The position numbers and the translations under genes are program-made. From the NCBI GenBank assembly GCA_030737835.1, contig CM060847.1, forward strand, positions 25,121,384 through 25,185,383: a stretch of DNA of 64,000 bases, given 5' to 3'. Shown here piece by piece: positions 48,981 to 59,474 of this stretch; position 1 is the first letter of the stretch; the number at the start of each line of letters is the position of its first letter. The notes beneath the pieces were generated by a model. It saw only the letters and a program-made list of their open reading frames with translations, was not told where the DNA came from and did not search any database. This stretch comes from Acorus gramineus (lineage: Eukaryota > Streptophyta > Magnoliopsida > Acorales > Acoraceae).

Positions 48981-49998
48981 GGGTGCGTTTGGCAACAACT
49001 CAGAAGTACTTTTGAGTGACTTCTCTTTCTACAGAAGGAGAAGTGATCGCATTTGGGAACCCAGTAACTACCACTTCTCCTTCTGTAGAAGGAGAAAAAC
49101 TCTTTTTTTCAGAAGGAGAAAATAACTCCTTCTGAGGAAGGAGTTTTTTTACTTCTGCAGAAGTTAAAAAAAAGTTATTGTTTCAACAAAAATACCCTTA
49201 TGAAATTTTACAAATTCTTAAAACCCCTTTGCCCATATTTAGTTAGAATTAAGTTATATTCAGATTTATGTCTATTCTAGTATAAATAAGAATAAAATGA
49301 TTTTTTTATTTGGTTGGAATAACTTAAGTCCAAGGATTGGCTAGAATTCATATACCACTTTATACTAGTTAATTCTGGCATACAGATTCTCATTTATTCC
49401 AGCTTTCCAACCACTCATTTTGAAACTATTCCTATTTATTCCCATTTATACTAACCATATTCTCGAACTAAACATAGGCTTTAGGTATTATATAAAACAA
49501 ATTTTCTCTCACCTATCTCATTATGTGATGTAGGACAAATCTAGGATATATTTTAGATTTGTTAATTTAGGTTCATTTCTATTTTAAATTTGAATAATTT
49601 TGTTAGTATCTTTTAATTGTTAGAATAAATTTGTTAGTAATATCTACCTTTTTTTCACACAAAAAAAAAATTTGTTAGTATTTTAATTGTTAGGATTTGT
49701 TAGTTTGATATTGTAACCAATTGTGGTTAGAAAAAGTTTGTTAGTATTTAAGATCTATATAGTTGATTATATTTATTTATTTATATTGATTAATTAAGAT
49801 AATTTTATAATATGGGTGCAAGGGTATTTAAGACAATTCATGTGATTTCTATTATAAAAATACTTTTTAAAAACATTCATCAATATGTGTTCTCAAACAG
49901 TTTCTACTCCAGAAACAAGAAACTCATTCTTTAAAAGCAACTTCATCCAGAAGGAACTTCTTGTAGAAGTACTTCTAGACAAATTGTCAAACTATACC
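48981..49998. mobile_element. Harbinger/Tourist-like MITE inserted in the LINE
   Basis: The left end reads GGGTGCGTTTGGCAACAACT. The right end, complemented, reads GGTATAGTTTGACAATTTGT. Both ends share GTTTGRCAA and a following AGAAGTACTT, giving imperfect terminal inverted repeats of nearly 40 bp. TTA flanks both sides (48978-48980 and 49999-50001), the target duplication typical of PIF/Harbinger elements. The interior is AT-rich and non-coding, with inverted AGAAGGAG/CTCCTTCT motifs near the left end. Confidence 0.75.
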
Positions 49999-50001
49999 TT
50001 A

Positions 50002-50710
50002 GAAACCCTCCCACTGAATCATCCAAAAAAACCAACGGACAATCAACTCAACGTGGGGCCGACCCCGACTCTGACTCCCTTCGGAGAAACGAAAGAAACT
50101 GGTGCTTTTCCCCCCAACCTGATAAGCGAACGCCGGTGTCATGAGCCCTTCCGCATGCTGCTTCACTAGAGAAACCAGCATCGAGCCCTGCAAGGAGCCT
50201 CCCCCTCGGAGAAGATAGAGGAGAATGCACTTCGGGCCTTATTTCAAGGGTGCCAGAAGAGGGACTCTCCCTATCACCCTCAGCTTCCTCCAAACTACCA
50301 CCAACCAGATGAAACACCTCATCCTCCCTCCTAATTGAGGTGACGCGAAAAGATGGAGAGGAGGCACCGTTATTTACGACTGTTGTGGTCGACTCCGCCT
50401 CCCCTTCCAATAAGGAGACTCCACTAACAGCCTCCTAGTCCTCCATCGAAATCCCGCACGAACCCTCCAACGATTGAGACAACTGATTCGCCCCGCCCAC
50501 CACAATGGACCGAAGCGTACGCCGTCCAAATTGGTCAATGAAATAAGGGTCCAAAACCAAACCTCCCTTCCCAAGATCCTCCTGACCGGATCCTACCCGA
50601 GAGGGTAAATCACCCCCAGCAACCTGAAACCAAGCCCACTGAACCACCCCGTTCGAACCGACTTGGTTGGCCCACGACCCACATCCAAGAGAGTTTCTAT
50701 AGCTAGGCTG
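50002..50710 (-). pseudogene. Second LINE, ORF1-like region
   Basis: Open minus-strand segments at 50700-50435 and 50410-50048 encode a tryptophan/glycine- and serine/glutamate-rich polypeptide (NQVGSNGVVQWAWFQVAGGD, SSGTLEIRPEVHSPLSSPRG). They lie directly upstream of the endonuclease once the MITE is removed, the position of ORF1. No zinc knuckle was recognised. An apparent start at 50761 lies in unrelated AT-rich duplicated DNA, so the LINE is 5' truncated at about 50710. Confidence 0.55.
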
Positions 50711-50712
50711 AC

Positions 50713-51196
50713 TGTCAAGAATTTTAAAAAAGTGTTCTACATTTAGAAAAGTCCAAATCATCCATTTCTAAGAATTCTAAAAAAAAAATCTTAATTTTAA
50801 AAATACCAAATCATTCATTTTTAAGAATTCTACCAAAATTTTTTCTTTAATTAATTTCTAAAATTTAAGAATGTGCAACAAATCTTCTAAAGTCTTATCT
50901 ATGGTTGAGTCTATCTTTCAAATATTCTCCTTTTAGTTCATCTTCCATTGTCCTTTTTGTTGCCCAAATAGAAAATATACTAAAAATTATTCTTAAGAAA
51001 TGTCAAACTCAAATATTTTTAAGGATTTTAAAAAATTATCTAAAGTTTAGAAATATTTAAATTATCCTATTTTAAAATTTCTAAAAAATTCTTAATTTAA
51101 AAAATAGTAAACCATTCATTTTTAAGAATTCTACTAAAAAAATTTCTTTTATTAATTTCTAAAATATAAGAATGCCCACAGATCTTCTAAAATTTG
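50713..51196. repeat. Imperfect direct duplication in AT-rich DNA
   Basis: Copies at about 50713-50896 and 51001-51196 share CATTCATTTTTAAGAATTCT, TAATTTCTAAAAT, TAAGAATG and ATCTTCTAAA in the same order. The left copy abuts the truncated 5' end of the LINE. No coding sequence is present. Confidence 0.6.
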
Positions 51197-52545
51197 TACT
51201 GTTGTCCTATAAGGTACTCATGATTATAAAAAACAATATTAAAATCATTGTCATATAAAAAAAACTATTTTTTTCTGTTTTACTAATGTTTCTCTAAGTC
51301 TCAACTGATCGAGGATTTGAATATATTAAATGAAGAAAGAGTTTTAGCATATGATTTAAGATAAATAAAGTCAATTTAGGTTAATAAATATCCAAAAACA
51401 AAGACATTTTGTTTGTAGAATTTCTAAAAATGATCTATTGGGGTATCCCAAAAAATCTAGAAGATTATTTTGGGTATTTTTTGTCCTTCTAAATTGGTGT
51501 TAATTAGATTGTCCTTTAAATCCAAGACACATCGTAAAAGTGGATTGTTTATGGCTGTCAGTTAGTGGGAAATTTTATAGATGGGATCATTTAAAAAACA
51601 TAAATTTTATAAAAATTTTAAAAACTCTACTCTTATCATATATTTAAGAAAAACATAAACTTTTTTTTTTAAATAGAACAATTTACATTAATTAAAAAAT
51701 AAATCATCAAAGAAAGGAGATGAAAGATTTCCAATATGTAAACTTTATAATTGTCTTCGACGAGATTTCATATTTTAAAATTATTGCAGGATAATTTTAT
51801 TGTTAACATTAACGAATGTGTCTAACGAGAGGGGCTGCGTGATCATGGCGAATAGTGGACTGTGGAGATGGGAGAGAAAAAAAGATTATTCAAATTTAAT
51901 GTTAGGGTAACACCACATGGGTAATTTTGGTGTTTTAATATAAAATCGGGGCCAGATAAGGTCAATTGGTGGGTTGGATTGCCATGGTTTTAGAGTGGAA
52001 CATGTAGTAATTTAAATTTTTTTTAAAAAAAAAATGTAATGGGGTCAATTGATCCCACCACATTATATGTGGCGCCGCCCTGCCATCTAATCTTATCACC
52101 CAAGATAGACATTGTGATTAAGAGTATTTTGAGATTTCAAAATTAAAAGTAGGACTCTATTAAATTATAATACTTTGATTTTAGGATTCTTCTAAACTTT
52201 GTCAATCTTGAGGTGAAAAGATCGGATGACCATAGACGCATTGAACAATTTATACGCATTAGACAACATGGATGTGTTAGACAATTTAATTATCCAATGC
52301 GCGTTGAAACTAATCCAATTTTATAATTGATATATACATGGGTGGAACCAAGAATTAGAACAAGGGGGGCCAAGGGCCAAAGATACAATAGGTAAAGAGG
52401 AAATTATACTTGTAAAAGAACAAAAAATATATGATAAATGAAATAAAATCTTGCAATCTTAATATTTTTCATCACAAAAAACAGAAAAAAAATGAAGCTT
52501 GAAAATATATAAAAATAATAATTAATCATAAAAATATACAAAGAT
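51197..52545. other. AT-rich intergenic DNA
   Basis: No gene is supported. Homopolymer A and T runs are common (51661-51672, 52018-52036). A motif near 52334-52380 (GGTGGAACCAAGAATTAG, then GGGGGGCCAAGGGCC) may be an unrecognised repeat. Confidence 0.6.
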
Positions 52546-52996
52546 TGTTATGCCTGTGTCATTTGGAGCCATTTCGGTTGAGCCTTGGTCACATCTGGGT
52601 CATTCAGGGCCTTTTTCTTTTTCGATCGAAGTCGCTAAAATTTTAGCATTTAGCCACCTGTGGGAGTTGGAGTACTCTGATTGAAAATCTAACTGCATAT
52701 TATGGGTCTTGGTACTGTTTCGTACTACCCATAAATTTTTTATCGAATTCCGGTAACGTTTTGAAAAATATGCAGTTCCGAACTGTATCCGGGTTTTGAG
52801 AGTTCCTGGTTTGATTAGTCGAATAGTGTGAGATATTTTGAGGATGTGGTGACCTTGGGTAACCTTACCCTCCTTTGCTTAGTGGTGAAGCAACCACTTG
52901 GTTAGTTAGTGTGTTAGTTGGTGAGTTTAGGTTAGGTTTACCCCCCCCCCTTTTTCCTTTACACTCACCCCCCCCCCCCCAAGTGAGAAAAATTTT

Positions 52997-53021
52997 TCTC
53001 TCTCTCTCTCTCTCTCTCTCC
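52997..53021. repeat. (CT)n microsatellite
   Basis: A CT run lies in the promoter-proximal part of the left-arm LTR, at the position of the (GA)n run in E1 seen on the opposite strand. Confidence 0.9.
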
Positions 53022-54503
53022 CACTCCCTACGTCTCCCTCTCTTTGGCTCTCATTCTCTCTTTCACACATCCCTCATGTGTTTGATGAAATGCCAAGGAG
53101 AAGAAGATGGAGCAAGAAGAGGAAGTGCAAGTGCAAGACTAGGTGAGTGTGTGTGCGTGCATTGTATTGTTGATTGTTTCTCCTCCTTCTCCTCCTCCCA
53201 TGGTGGATCCCCTTATTTTCTCTCCCATCCCCTTTGGTTCAGCCATGAAGAAGAGAAGCAAAGATGGAGGTGGTGGTAGTGGTGGTGGCGGTCGAGGTGG
53301 TCAAGGGTGCGCTTGCGAGCCCCTACATCTCCCCCTTCCCTCCCCCTCTCTTTTGCTGAGTTTTCCCTCTTCTTTATTGGTTTATATGCATGTTAGGGTG
53401 GTTGGGTGGGCATGCATGTGAGGTGTTTTGAGTTGGGTGCATGTAGGGGCAGGGGGGGAGGGTTGGGGAGTGCTAGGCGCGCGCGGGGGGCAGGTTGTCT
53501 GGGGGCGCCTGGGCATGCGGCAGGGTGCCAGTGTGCGCATGCGCTTGCGTGCGCGTGCAGGGGCACGCGTGGGGCTGCCCAAGAGCTCGGGTAGGTGCTG
53601 GGGCACTCGGGCATGCGTGCGTACGCGCATGCTCGCATGCGTGCGAGCCCGTATGCGTGCATGTCTAAGTGTTTGGCATTTCTAGTAATTTCTAAGTGTT
53701 ATAATGTGATGTTACTCACCAAATTTGATGCCCTTACCTTGCAGATCTCATCGGATGGGATGCGCGAGATCCCGGGTTGCAGTGAGTGGTTTGATCCAAT
53801 TCCCCCCCCCCCCTCGAGATGCGCTCGACGCACGTAGTCGTGCGTCGCGCATCAATGAGGCATCCTAGCTATACTACTTGTGTAGATAAGTAGTATGGCC
53901 ATGCTTAAACTATAATATGTTAGATATCTTGCATGCTAGGCTTATATTGCATGTATTGTATCCATGTATGAATGACTATATCGCATGCGCCCCTCTAGTA
54001 TGGGCATCTATTTCTGTAATGTGTATGGATGTATAGAATAGGCATGCCTTAGGTAGTATTGTAATACTACTCCTACCATATTAATTAGAATATCCAGCAT
54101 TATTATGTTATATATGTGTCACTTTTAGCCTGTTGGTAACCGTTGGAGCGTTCTGGCAGTTTTTCATTTTTTTTCGGTTTTCGATCGGAACCGCTAATTT
54201 TTGGACTGTTAGCTATCGTCCTGAGTTAGAGGACTCCTATTGGAAATCTAACTGCATATTTGGTGTCCTGGTGCCATTTTAGGCCTCTCACAAAAATTTC
54301 ATCGAATTCCGGCAACGTTTCCAGAATTTCGTAGTTCCGGGGCGTATCCAGGTTTTTAAGTGAGTTGACTTTATAAGTGGGGTGAGAAAAGTTGCCTAGC
54401 ACTATTCATTGTCTTCCCCAAAAGTTTTTCTCTCTCCCCCTCTCTCTTTTCAAGCATTTGAGCCCCATAGAGTCCTCAAACCCAAAAACCTAAAGCATAG
54501 AAA

Positions 54504-54528
54504 GTGTAGATCGGGTCCCGATCTACAC
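54504..54528 (+). promoter_or_regulatory. 25 nt leader palindrome in family A LTR
   Basis: Arms GTGTAGATCGGG and CCCGATCTACAC are perfect complements around one base. It lies between the TATA box and the leader donor, so it would be transcribed as a hairpin or could bind a dimeric protein as DNA. The same palindrome is at 8723-8747 and 36671-36695. Confidence 0.7.
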
Positions 54529-54951
54529 CCCGGTGCTTTCAAATCCGGATTCCGGCCTACCTAGCCCTTCCATCCGCCCTCTCTTCTCCTCAGATCCGAG
54601 CCATTTCGGAGGTGGGAATAGATCCCGGCGTTGGAGGCCTTTGGGGAAAGGTTTCGGTGCGCGGAGAGCAACCGAACATCCTTTCTTTCCATTGGTAAGC
54701 CCTTTTTCTTCTCTTTTTATGCTTAGATGTATGTTAGGAGGGTGGATATGAGGTTGGGTGGTGGTCGGCGGCGGTGGGTGGCCGTCGGAGGGCTGTGGGT
54801 GGTGGTCGGAGGCCTTGGGGTGGCTGGTGGTAGAGGGTGGTTGCTCGGAGAGGCGGGTAGGCAGTCCCGGGCAGGGAGGCTAGCTGCCCCGGGTAGGGTG
54901 GGAGCAGGCGCACCAGTTTGCCGGGCGCGCGAGGGCGTGCGCGGGGGGTGC

Positions 54952-54974
54952 GGGGGGGGGGGGGGGGGGGGGGG
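54952..54974. repeat. Run of 23 G
   Basis: A homopolymer lies in the GC-rich block of the solo LTR, followed by two tandem copies of a roughly 35 bp unit containing CTGGGCTGTGCGCGCTGGCA (about 54990-55065). Its length may be unreliable in assembly. Confidence 0.9.
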
Positions 54975-55810
54975 CATGCGGGTAGGCTGGCTGGGCTGTG
55001 CGCGCTGGCAGGCCGGGCAGGCAGGCTGGGCTGTGCGCGCTGGCAGGCCGGGCAGGCAGGCTGGGCGGCAAGCGTGCTAGGCAGGAGGTGCTCGGGCATT
55101 AGGCGAGCAGTGCCGGGCGTGCAGGCGAGTGGTGCTCGGGCCACTCGGCGATGCGCACAGGTAGGCAGCGCGAGCAGCAGCGCGGGCAGGCTGGCAGGCG
55201 CGTTGGGCGCGTGCTGCCAGGCGCGCTGGGCACGTGTTGCGCGGGCGTGCGCGTGGGCGCTGGGTGAGGGTCCCGGGTGCTGGGCGCTAAGCGCTGGGAG
55301 CTAGTCGCGGGTGCTGAGCGCTGGGCGCTGGGCGTCGCAGAGGAGCATGCGCGCGGGGCGCTGGGCAGAGGCGCAGGTGTGCGCGCGGTGAGGAGGGCAG
55401 TGGGTGCGAGGCTGGTGGTGCGCGCGGTGTGCGCGCGGGGCGAGGAGCTGGGCGCGCGGGGCGTGCTATGTGCTCGCGGGTCAGCGCGGGGCGTGCGGGG
55501 TGCGCGCGGGCTGCTGCGGCAGGGCACAGTGGGTGCGCGGTGCCCCGGGTGGCTCGGCTGCATGTCCAGGCGGGCGGGCAGGGGCCCGGCGGTGCGCCTG
55601 GGTGCGCGGGCTGAGGCGCGGTGGCGCATCCGGGGGCAGTTGGCCGTGCGGATGGTTGCCGGTGGTGCGGGAGTGTGTCGGGGTGCTCGGGCTAGCGTGC
55701 GTACGGGTCGTATGTACGTTTGCCCTAGTGTTGGGTATTTATTTGTGTAGCTTGGTATATTTTGTAGTGTTTTTGGGTTTTACTCACCAAGTTACTACCC
55801 TGTCTTGCAG

Positions 55811-55846
55811 ATCTTGACGGACGGTCGCGCGACGACCCGGTTTCTG
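55811..55846 (+). other. Putative 36 nt microexon in the LTR leader (reference copy)
   Basis: The segment is preceded by a pyrimidine-containing TGTCTTGCAG and followed by GTGAGTGG, both close to plant splice consensus. Starting at the donor at 54695, splicing would remove 54695-55810, keep these 36 bases, then remove 55847-57156. Nine further copies occur in the window at the same LTR position. This is inference from sequence conservation only; no transcript is available. Confidence 0.5.
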
Positions 55847-58800
55847 GTGAGTGGGACAATCCAACCCAGTAGTGAGGCGTTATACGCATTTGGGCGTATA
55901 CCGACCTCTCCTGGGGCACCATGGATTTATATTAACCCGTTGTAAAGTGTATTCCATGCGAGCATGATTTAAAATGTAGAATGCATGCTACCCTAGACTT
56001 TGCATGTTAGGGACTTGCACCCTTAGGATGTGTAAGAGCCATGCATCATGTCCCCCTGTTCTCATGCTAGGAAGCCTTGGCCTATGCATGTGTCCTACTA
56101 GTTTATTTATTAAATTAAATTCTAGTATATGTTAATTGCATGCTTTAGATAATATTATAGGGAGGGGCCTTGCGAGGTCAACATTGAGACCCGGGTTAGG
56201 GTACTCCGTGTTCCTTGTTTGGTTGTCGGGATGTCCTGTATCGGGACCTCATGCTGCCCTCCCAAGGTTCTTGTCCCAATAATATTATATCTCTAGTTGA
56301 TAATTAATGAATTATCCCTTGTGTGATTATTAGCATCTTCGTGAATATTATAGGGGAGGGGCCTCGCGAGGACAGCGGTAAGACCCGGGCTAGGGTACTC
56401 CGTGTTCCTTGTTTGGTTGTCGGGGTATCCTATATTGGGAACTCATGCTGCCCTCCCAAGTTTCTTTCCCCCAATGATATTCCACCCTTGCTATAACTGT
56501 ACATGTTCCCCGCATCTTAGTTATGCGCCCTGGAGGAATTCTGAGGAATTCAGGACATTAGAGTCATTGAGGTGTGTAGTCGGCGGATCCGAGTGGATCA
56601 TGTGCGTATGGATAGGCTGTTCTGTCCCCTTCGTTGGATCCGGTAGAGGCTGCCCCAGCGTTAGAAAGGCCGTCCCTTCCAAGGGTTCCCATCAGTAGGC
56701 GCCTCCTGATTTTGGTTTCGGACTGTGCTGAAGTTGTGGGTGAGGGCTCCCATCAGTAGGCACCTCCTGATTTGGTTTCGGACTGTGCTGAATGTGGGAG
56801 TAGACCAAGCGGCCTACGGAGTGGAGGAGAGACTATCGGTGGACCAAGGGTGACCAACAGCCTAGTCAGTCCCAAAATCCTATGTCACCCGTGGTAGGGT
56901 GAGGGTGTAGTGGGTTGGCGATTAGCGACCCGCTGGTTTTGTGATTGGATGATTATCAGTCCCAATATCCTGCGTCACCTGTTGAGGGTGAGGGTGAGGG
57001 TGTGGTGGGTCGTCGATGGAGCGACCCACTGGGTTATGTGTTATGCCACTTAGAGGCTGAATAAATAAATGAATTGTGGTCGATATTGTCTGTGATACAT
57101 TGGGTTGTGCTGTTCACTGAGCGTGTGGCTCACCCCTCGCATATGTTTTTCCCCAGTTGCCATTGAGCCTGAGATGGAGCCAGAGCAGTAGGTGGAGCCG
57201 TCCGAGGGATTCCTTCAGTAGCGGAGCAGCGCTACGTTCCGCGAGTGCCAGAGGCTATCAGCATCCCTTCTTGACTGTATGTATTTTATTTCCGTGCTTG
57301 TCACGCGTTTGTATATATTCAGTTGTATTTGTGTATATTGGCTCTCACAGGATAGATGATTGAGTATCGAGTCTGTAGTATGTTTATTTACAGATTCAGT
57401 CTTTTGCTTCCGCATTTGGTGTATATATCATGTCAGCCCCTTTGTTGTCTGTGTGTCATTCTGGTTGCTTGTGTATGATATATTATTGACCTCCAGTGTA
57501 GATTCTGATATTTTATATACACTTGCCGCGTCCCGGGGATGGCCGCCCTGGGGCGTGACAGATTAAGTCTGGGTTGATAACGGACACTTGCCTAATATTC
57601 CCTTGTGATAAGACTCGAGGGCGTGGTGTAGTTGTTGCGCCCATGCTAATGGGGACCAACTTCACGAGATGATGACCTCTCTCGCCCTCTCCCTTTGCAC
57701 GAACTGAGTAAGTAGATGCGATTTCCTACTCGACTCAGGTTCGTTTGGAATATTGGCATGCACCTGTTAGTGCGCGAGATCGCGCTTGACCCTTCCCTTT
57801 TAAGTTGGTGATATCCAACGCATGCTTAAGCCATACCTTGTATGCATGTTGTTTATGATGTAAATCTATGTTAGGGATTACCCTTAAAATCAATTGTTAG
57901 ATGATCGTGCATATGGTTCATGCACATAGCTATGATATGATTCTCCTGTTATATATGCACACATGTTAAAACTAATTAGGCCTATCTGAAATAGGCGTGG
58001 GTACGACCCGTCGTTGGGATGTACCTCATTAGTTAGTGTGCGAGCGATGTAATCGCCACTGCATCCGTGTGATGCACTTGAATGGAATTCAGGAGAATTC
58101 ATTTGTTGTATCGGTTTTGTTAAACCGGTAGCTTTGGCGTTAAGTTAGGTGATTAACGAGAGTAGTTGTTTTTCCATCGGGTTCGCTTTGCGAACATGGA
58201 GTGTTTCCTCCCAATGTCGTCCGTGTTGAAGCGGGCCGGGTTAAAGCTGTCCTGACAGAGGGCTCCCATCCATAGGTACCACCGATGCGTTCGGAAGCGT
58301 ACTGATCGTGGGAGTATACCAGGTAGAGGCTACCCGGGAGAGGGCTAACGAATGATATTGCGAGCGTGGAATCGTTCTCCCCTTCGTTGGATCCGTGTAG
58401 GAACTCCCCGGCGTTGGAAAAGCTTTCTTGACAGAGGGCTCCCATCCGTAGGTACTACCGATGCGTTCGGGAGCGTACTGATCGTGGGAGTATACCAGGT
58501 AGAGACTACCCGGGGAAAGGGCTACCGGTGGACCAAGGGTGTAGAGGAGTCTAAGTCTCTTCCATAAGTCCTATGTCACCTCTAAAGGGTGAGGGTGAGG
58601 ATGAGGTGAAGACACATCGCCGCATGACCCATTCGTTGTTCGTCCGTTCCCATAGTTGTTGGGTCCGGTTGTGTATCGATGTTCAAAGACATCGTTGGGC
58701 AGTTATCTCGATGTAGATGATCCCGTAGTGTTGTGTAGACCAGTAATTCCGGGTCTCTTCGACCAACGGTATGGTCTCTCCCCAATAGTCCCAAGAGTCT

Positions 58801-59221
58801 CCCTCCGGGAGTGAGGGTGAGGTAGGTGATCCAGTAGTGTTGTGTGGAGCAGTAATTCCGCGTCTCTTCGACCAACGGTATGGTCTCTCCACAAAAGTCC
58901 CAAGAGTCTTCCTCCGGGAGTGAGGGTGAGGGTCAGGTTGGTCACGCCGCCGCGTGACCTTGTTATCCATTGGGTTTCTACCCATACTTTCCTTGAAAGG
59001 AAATTGCCTTAACATTGAACTGTTGTAATGGTGATTGGTTTCGAGTCACTCACTGAGCTTGTAGCTCACCCCTCGCATACTGTTTCTTTTCAGGGGCTGT
59101 GTTGGGCGTGGAGTTGGAGCTTCCCTGTGGCGTGGTCTTATGTGCGTGGAGCGTTCTGTCCGGTGGGTGGCGAGTGCGAGGCTGTCAGCAGTCCTAGAGT
59201 CATTTTATATCTCCCCGGGAG

Positions 59222-59474
59222 TAGAAAGGTCAGCACCTTCTGGAGTACAGAGACTAGAGATGTTATTAGTAACAGAACGACTCTTGATAGAGTCATAGAA
59301 AAACCTGGAGTGTTTATCTCCAGAGCTGAGCCACATTTGCCTTGACTTTTGTCTTAAGAAGCAGTCTTCTTGGGATAATTTTTGCAGGTAGGACTTGTGG
59401 ACTGGGGTATTCTTCTTGGTATTAGAGCCTGTTTATTTTCCTTGATCCTACCTTACACTGATCAGTCTTTGACT
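59222..59474 (-). pseudogene. LINE fragment forming the spacer of the inverted repeat
   Basis: On the minus strand this 253 bp piece encodes the segment between endonuclease and RT of a LINE: FLRQKSRQMWLSSGDKHSRF followed by FYDSIKSRSVTNNISSL. It is bounded by the inverted 13-mers ATCTCCCCGGGAG (59209-59221) and CTCCCGGGGAGAT (59475-59487). Both LTR arms stop at the same homologous LTR position next to these 13-mers. No other part of a LINE lies nearby. Confidence 0.8.

Larger units (their letters stand above)
54106..57560 (+). repeat. Solo LTR, family A, inserted in the left arm
   Basis: It runs from TGTTATATATGTGTCAC to CCCTGGGGCGTGACA. The flanks are TATTA (54101-54105) and GATTA (57561-57565). 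The uninterrupted site near 23630 reads CCAGCATGATTAAGCCTGGG, so the original duplication was GATTA and the left copy has one change. In reading order it contains a TATAAG box at 54372-54377, the leader palindrome at 54504-54528, a GTAAGC donor at 54695-54700, a GC-rich block with a run of 23 G (54952-54974), a microexon-like segment at 55811-55846 and an acceptor AG at 57155-57156. Confidence 0.9.
52546..59221 (+). repeat. Left arm of a large inverted repeat: family B LTR, truncated at its 3' end and carrying a solo LTR
   Basis: It starts TGTTATGCCTGTGTCATTTG and runs to GAGTCATTTTAT at 59208, then a 13 bp ATCTCCCCGGGAG shared with the other arm. About the last 0.3 kb of a normal LTR is missing (compare 24247-24525). 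Without the solo LTR the arm is about 3.2 kb. It has CT-rich leader sequence (52997-53021), GC-rich DNA at about 53450-53660, a microexon-like segment of 37 nt at 53745-53781 and an acceptor AG at 59092-59093. The leader donor reads CTGAGT (53355-53360) instead of a GT donor, so it is probably lost. Confidence 0.82.

Noticed and set aside
59222..59474. Spacer of the inverted repeat as an assembly chimera
   Set aside because: Not excluded, but the arms differ by substitutions and one arm holds a nested LTR, which an artefactual mirror copy would not show.
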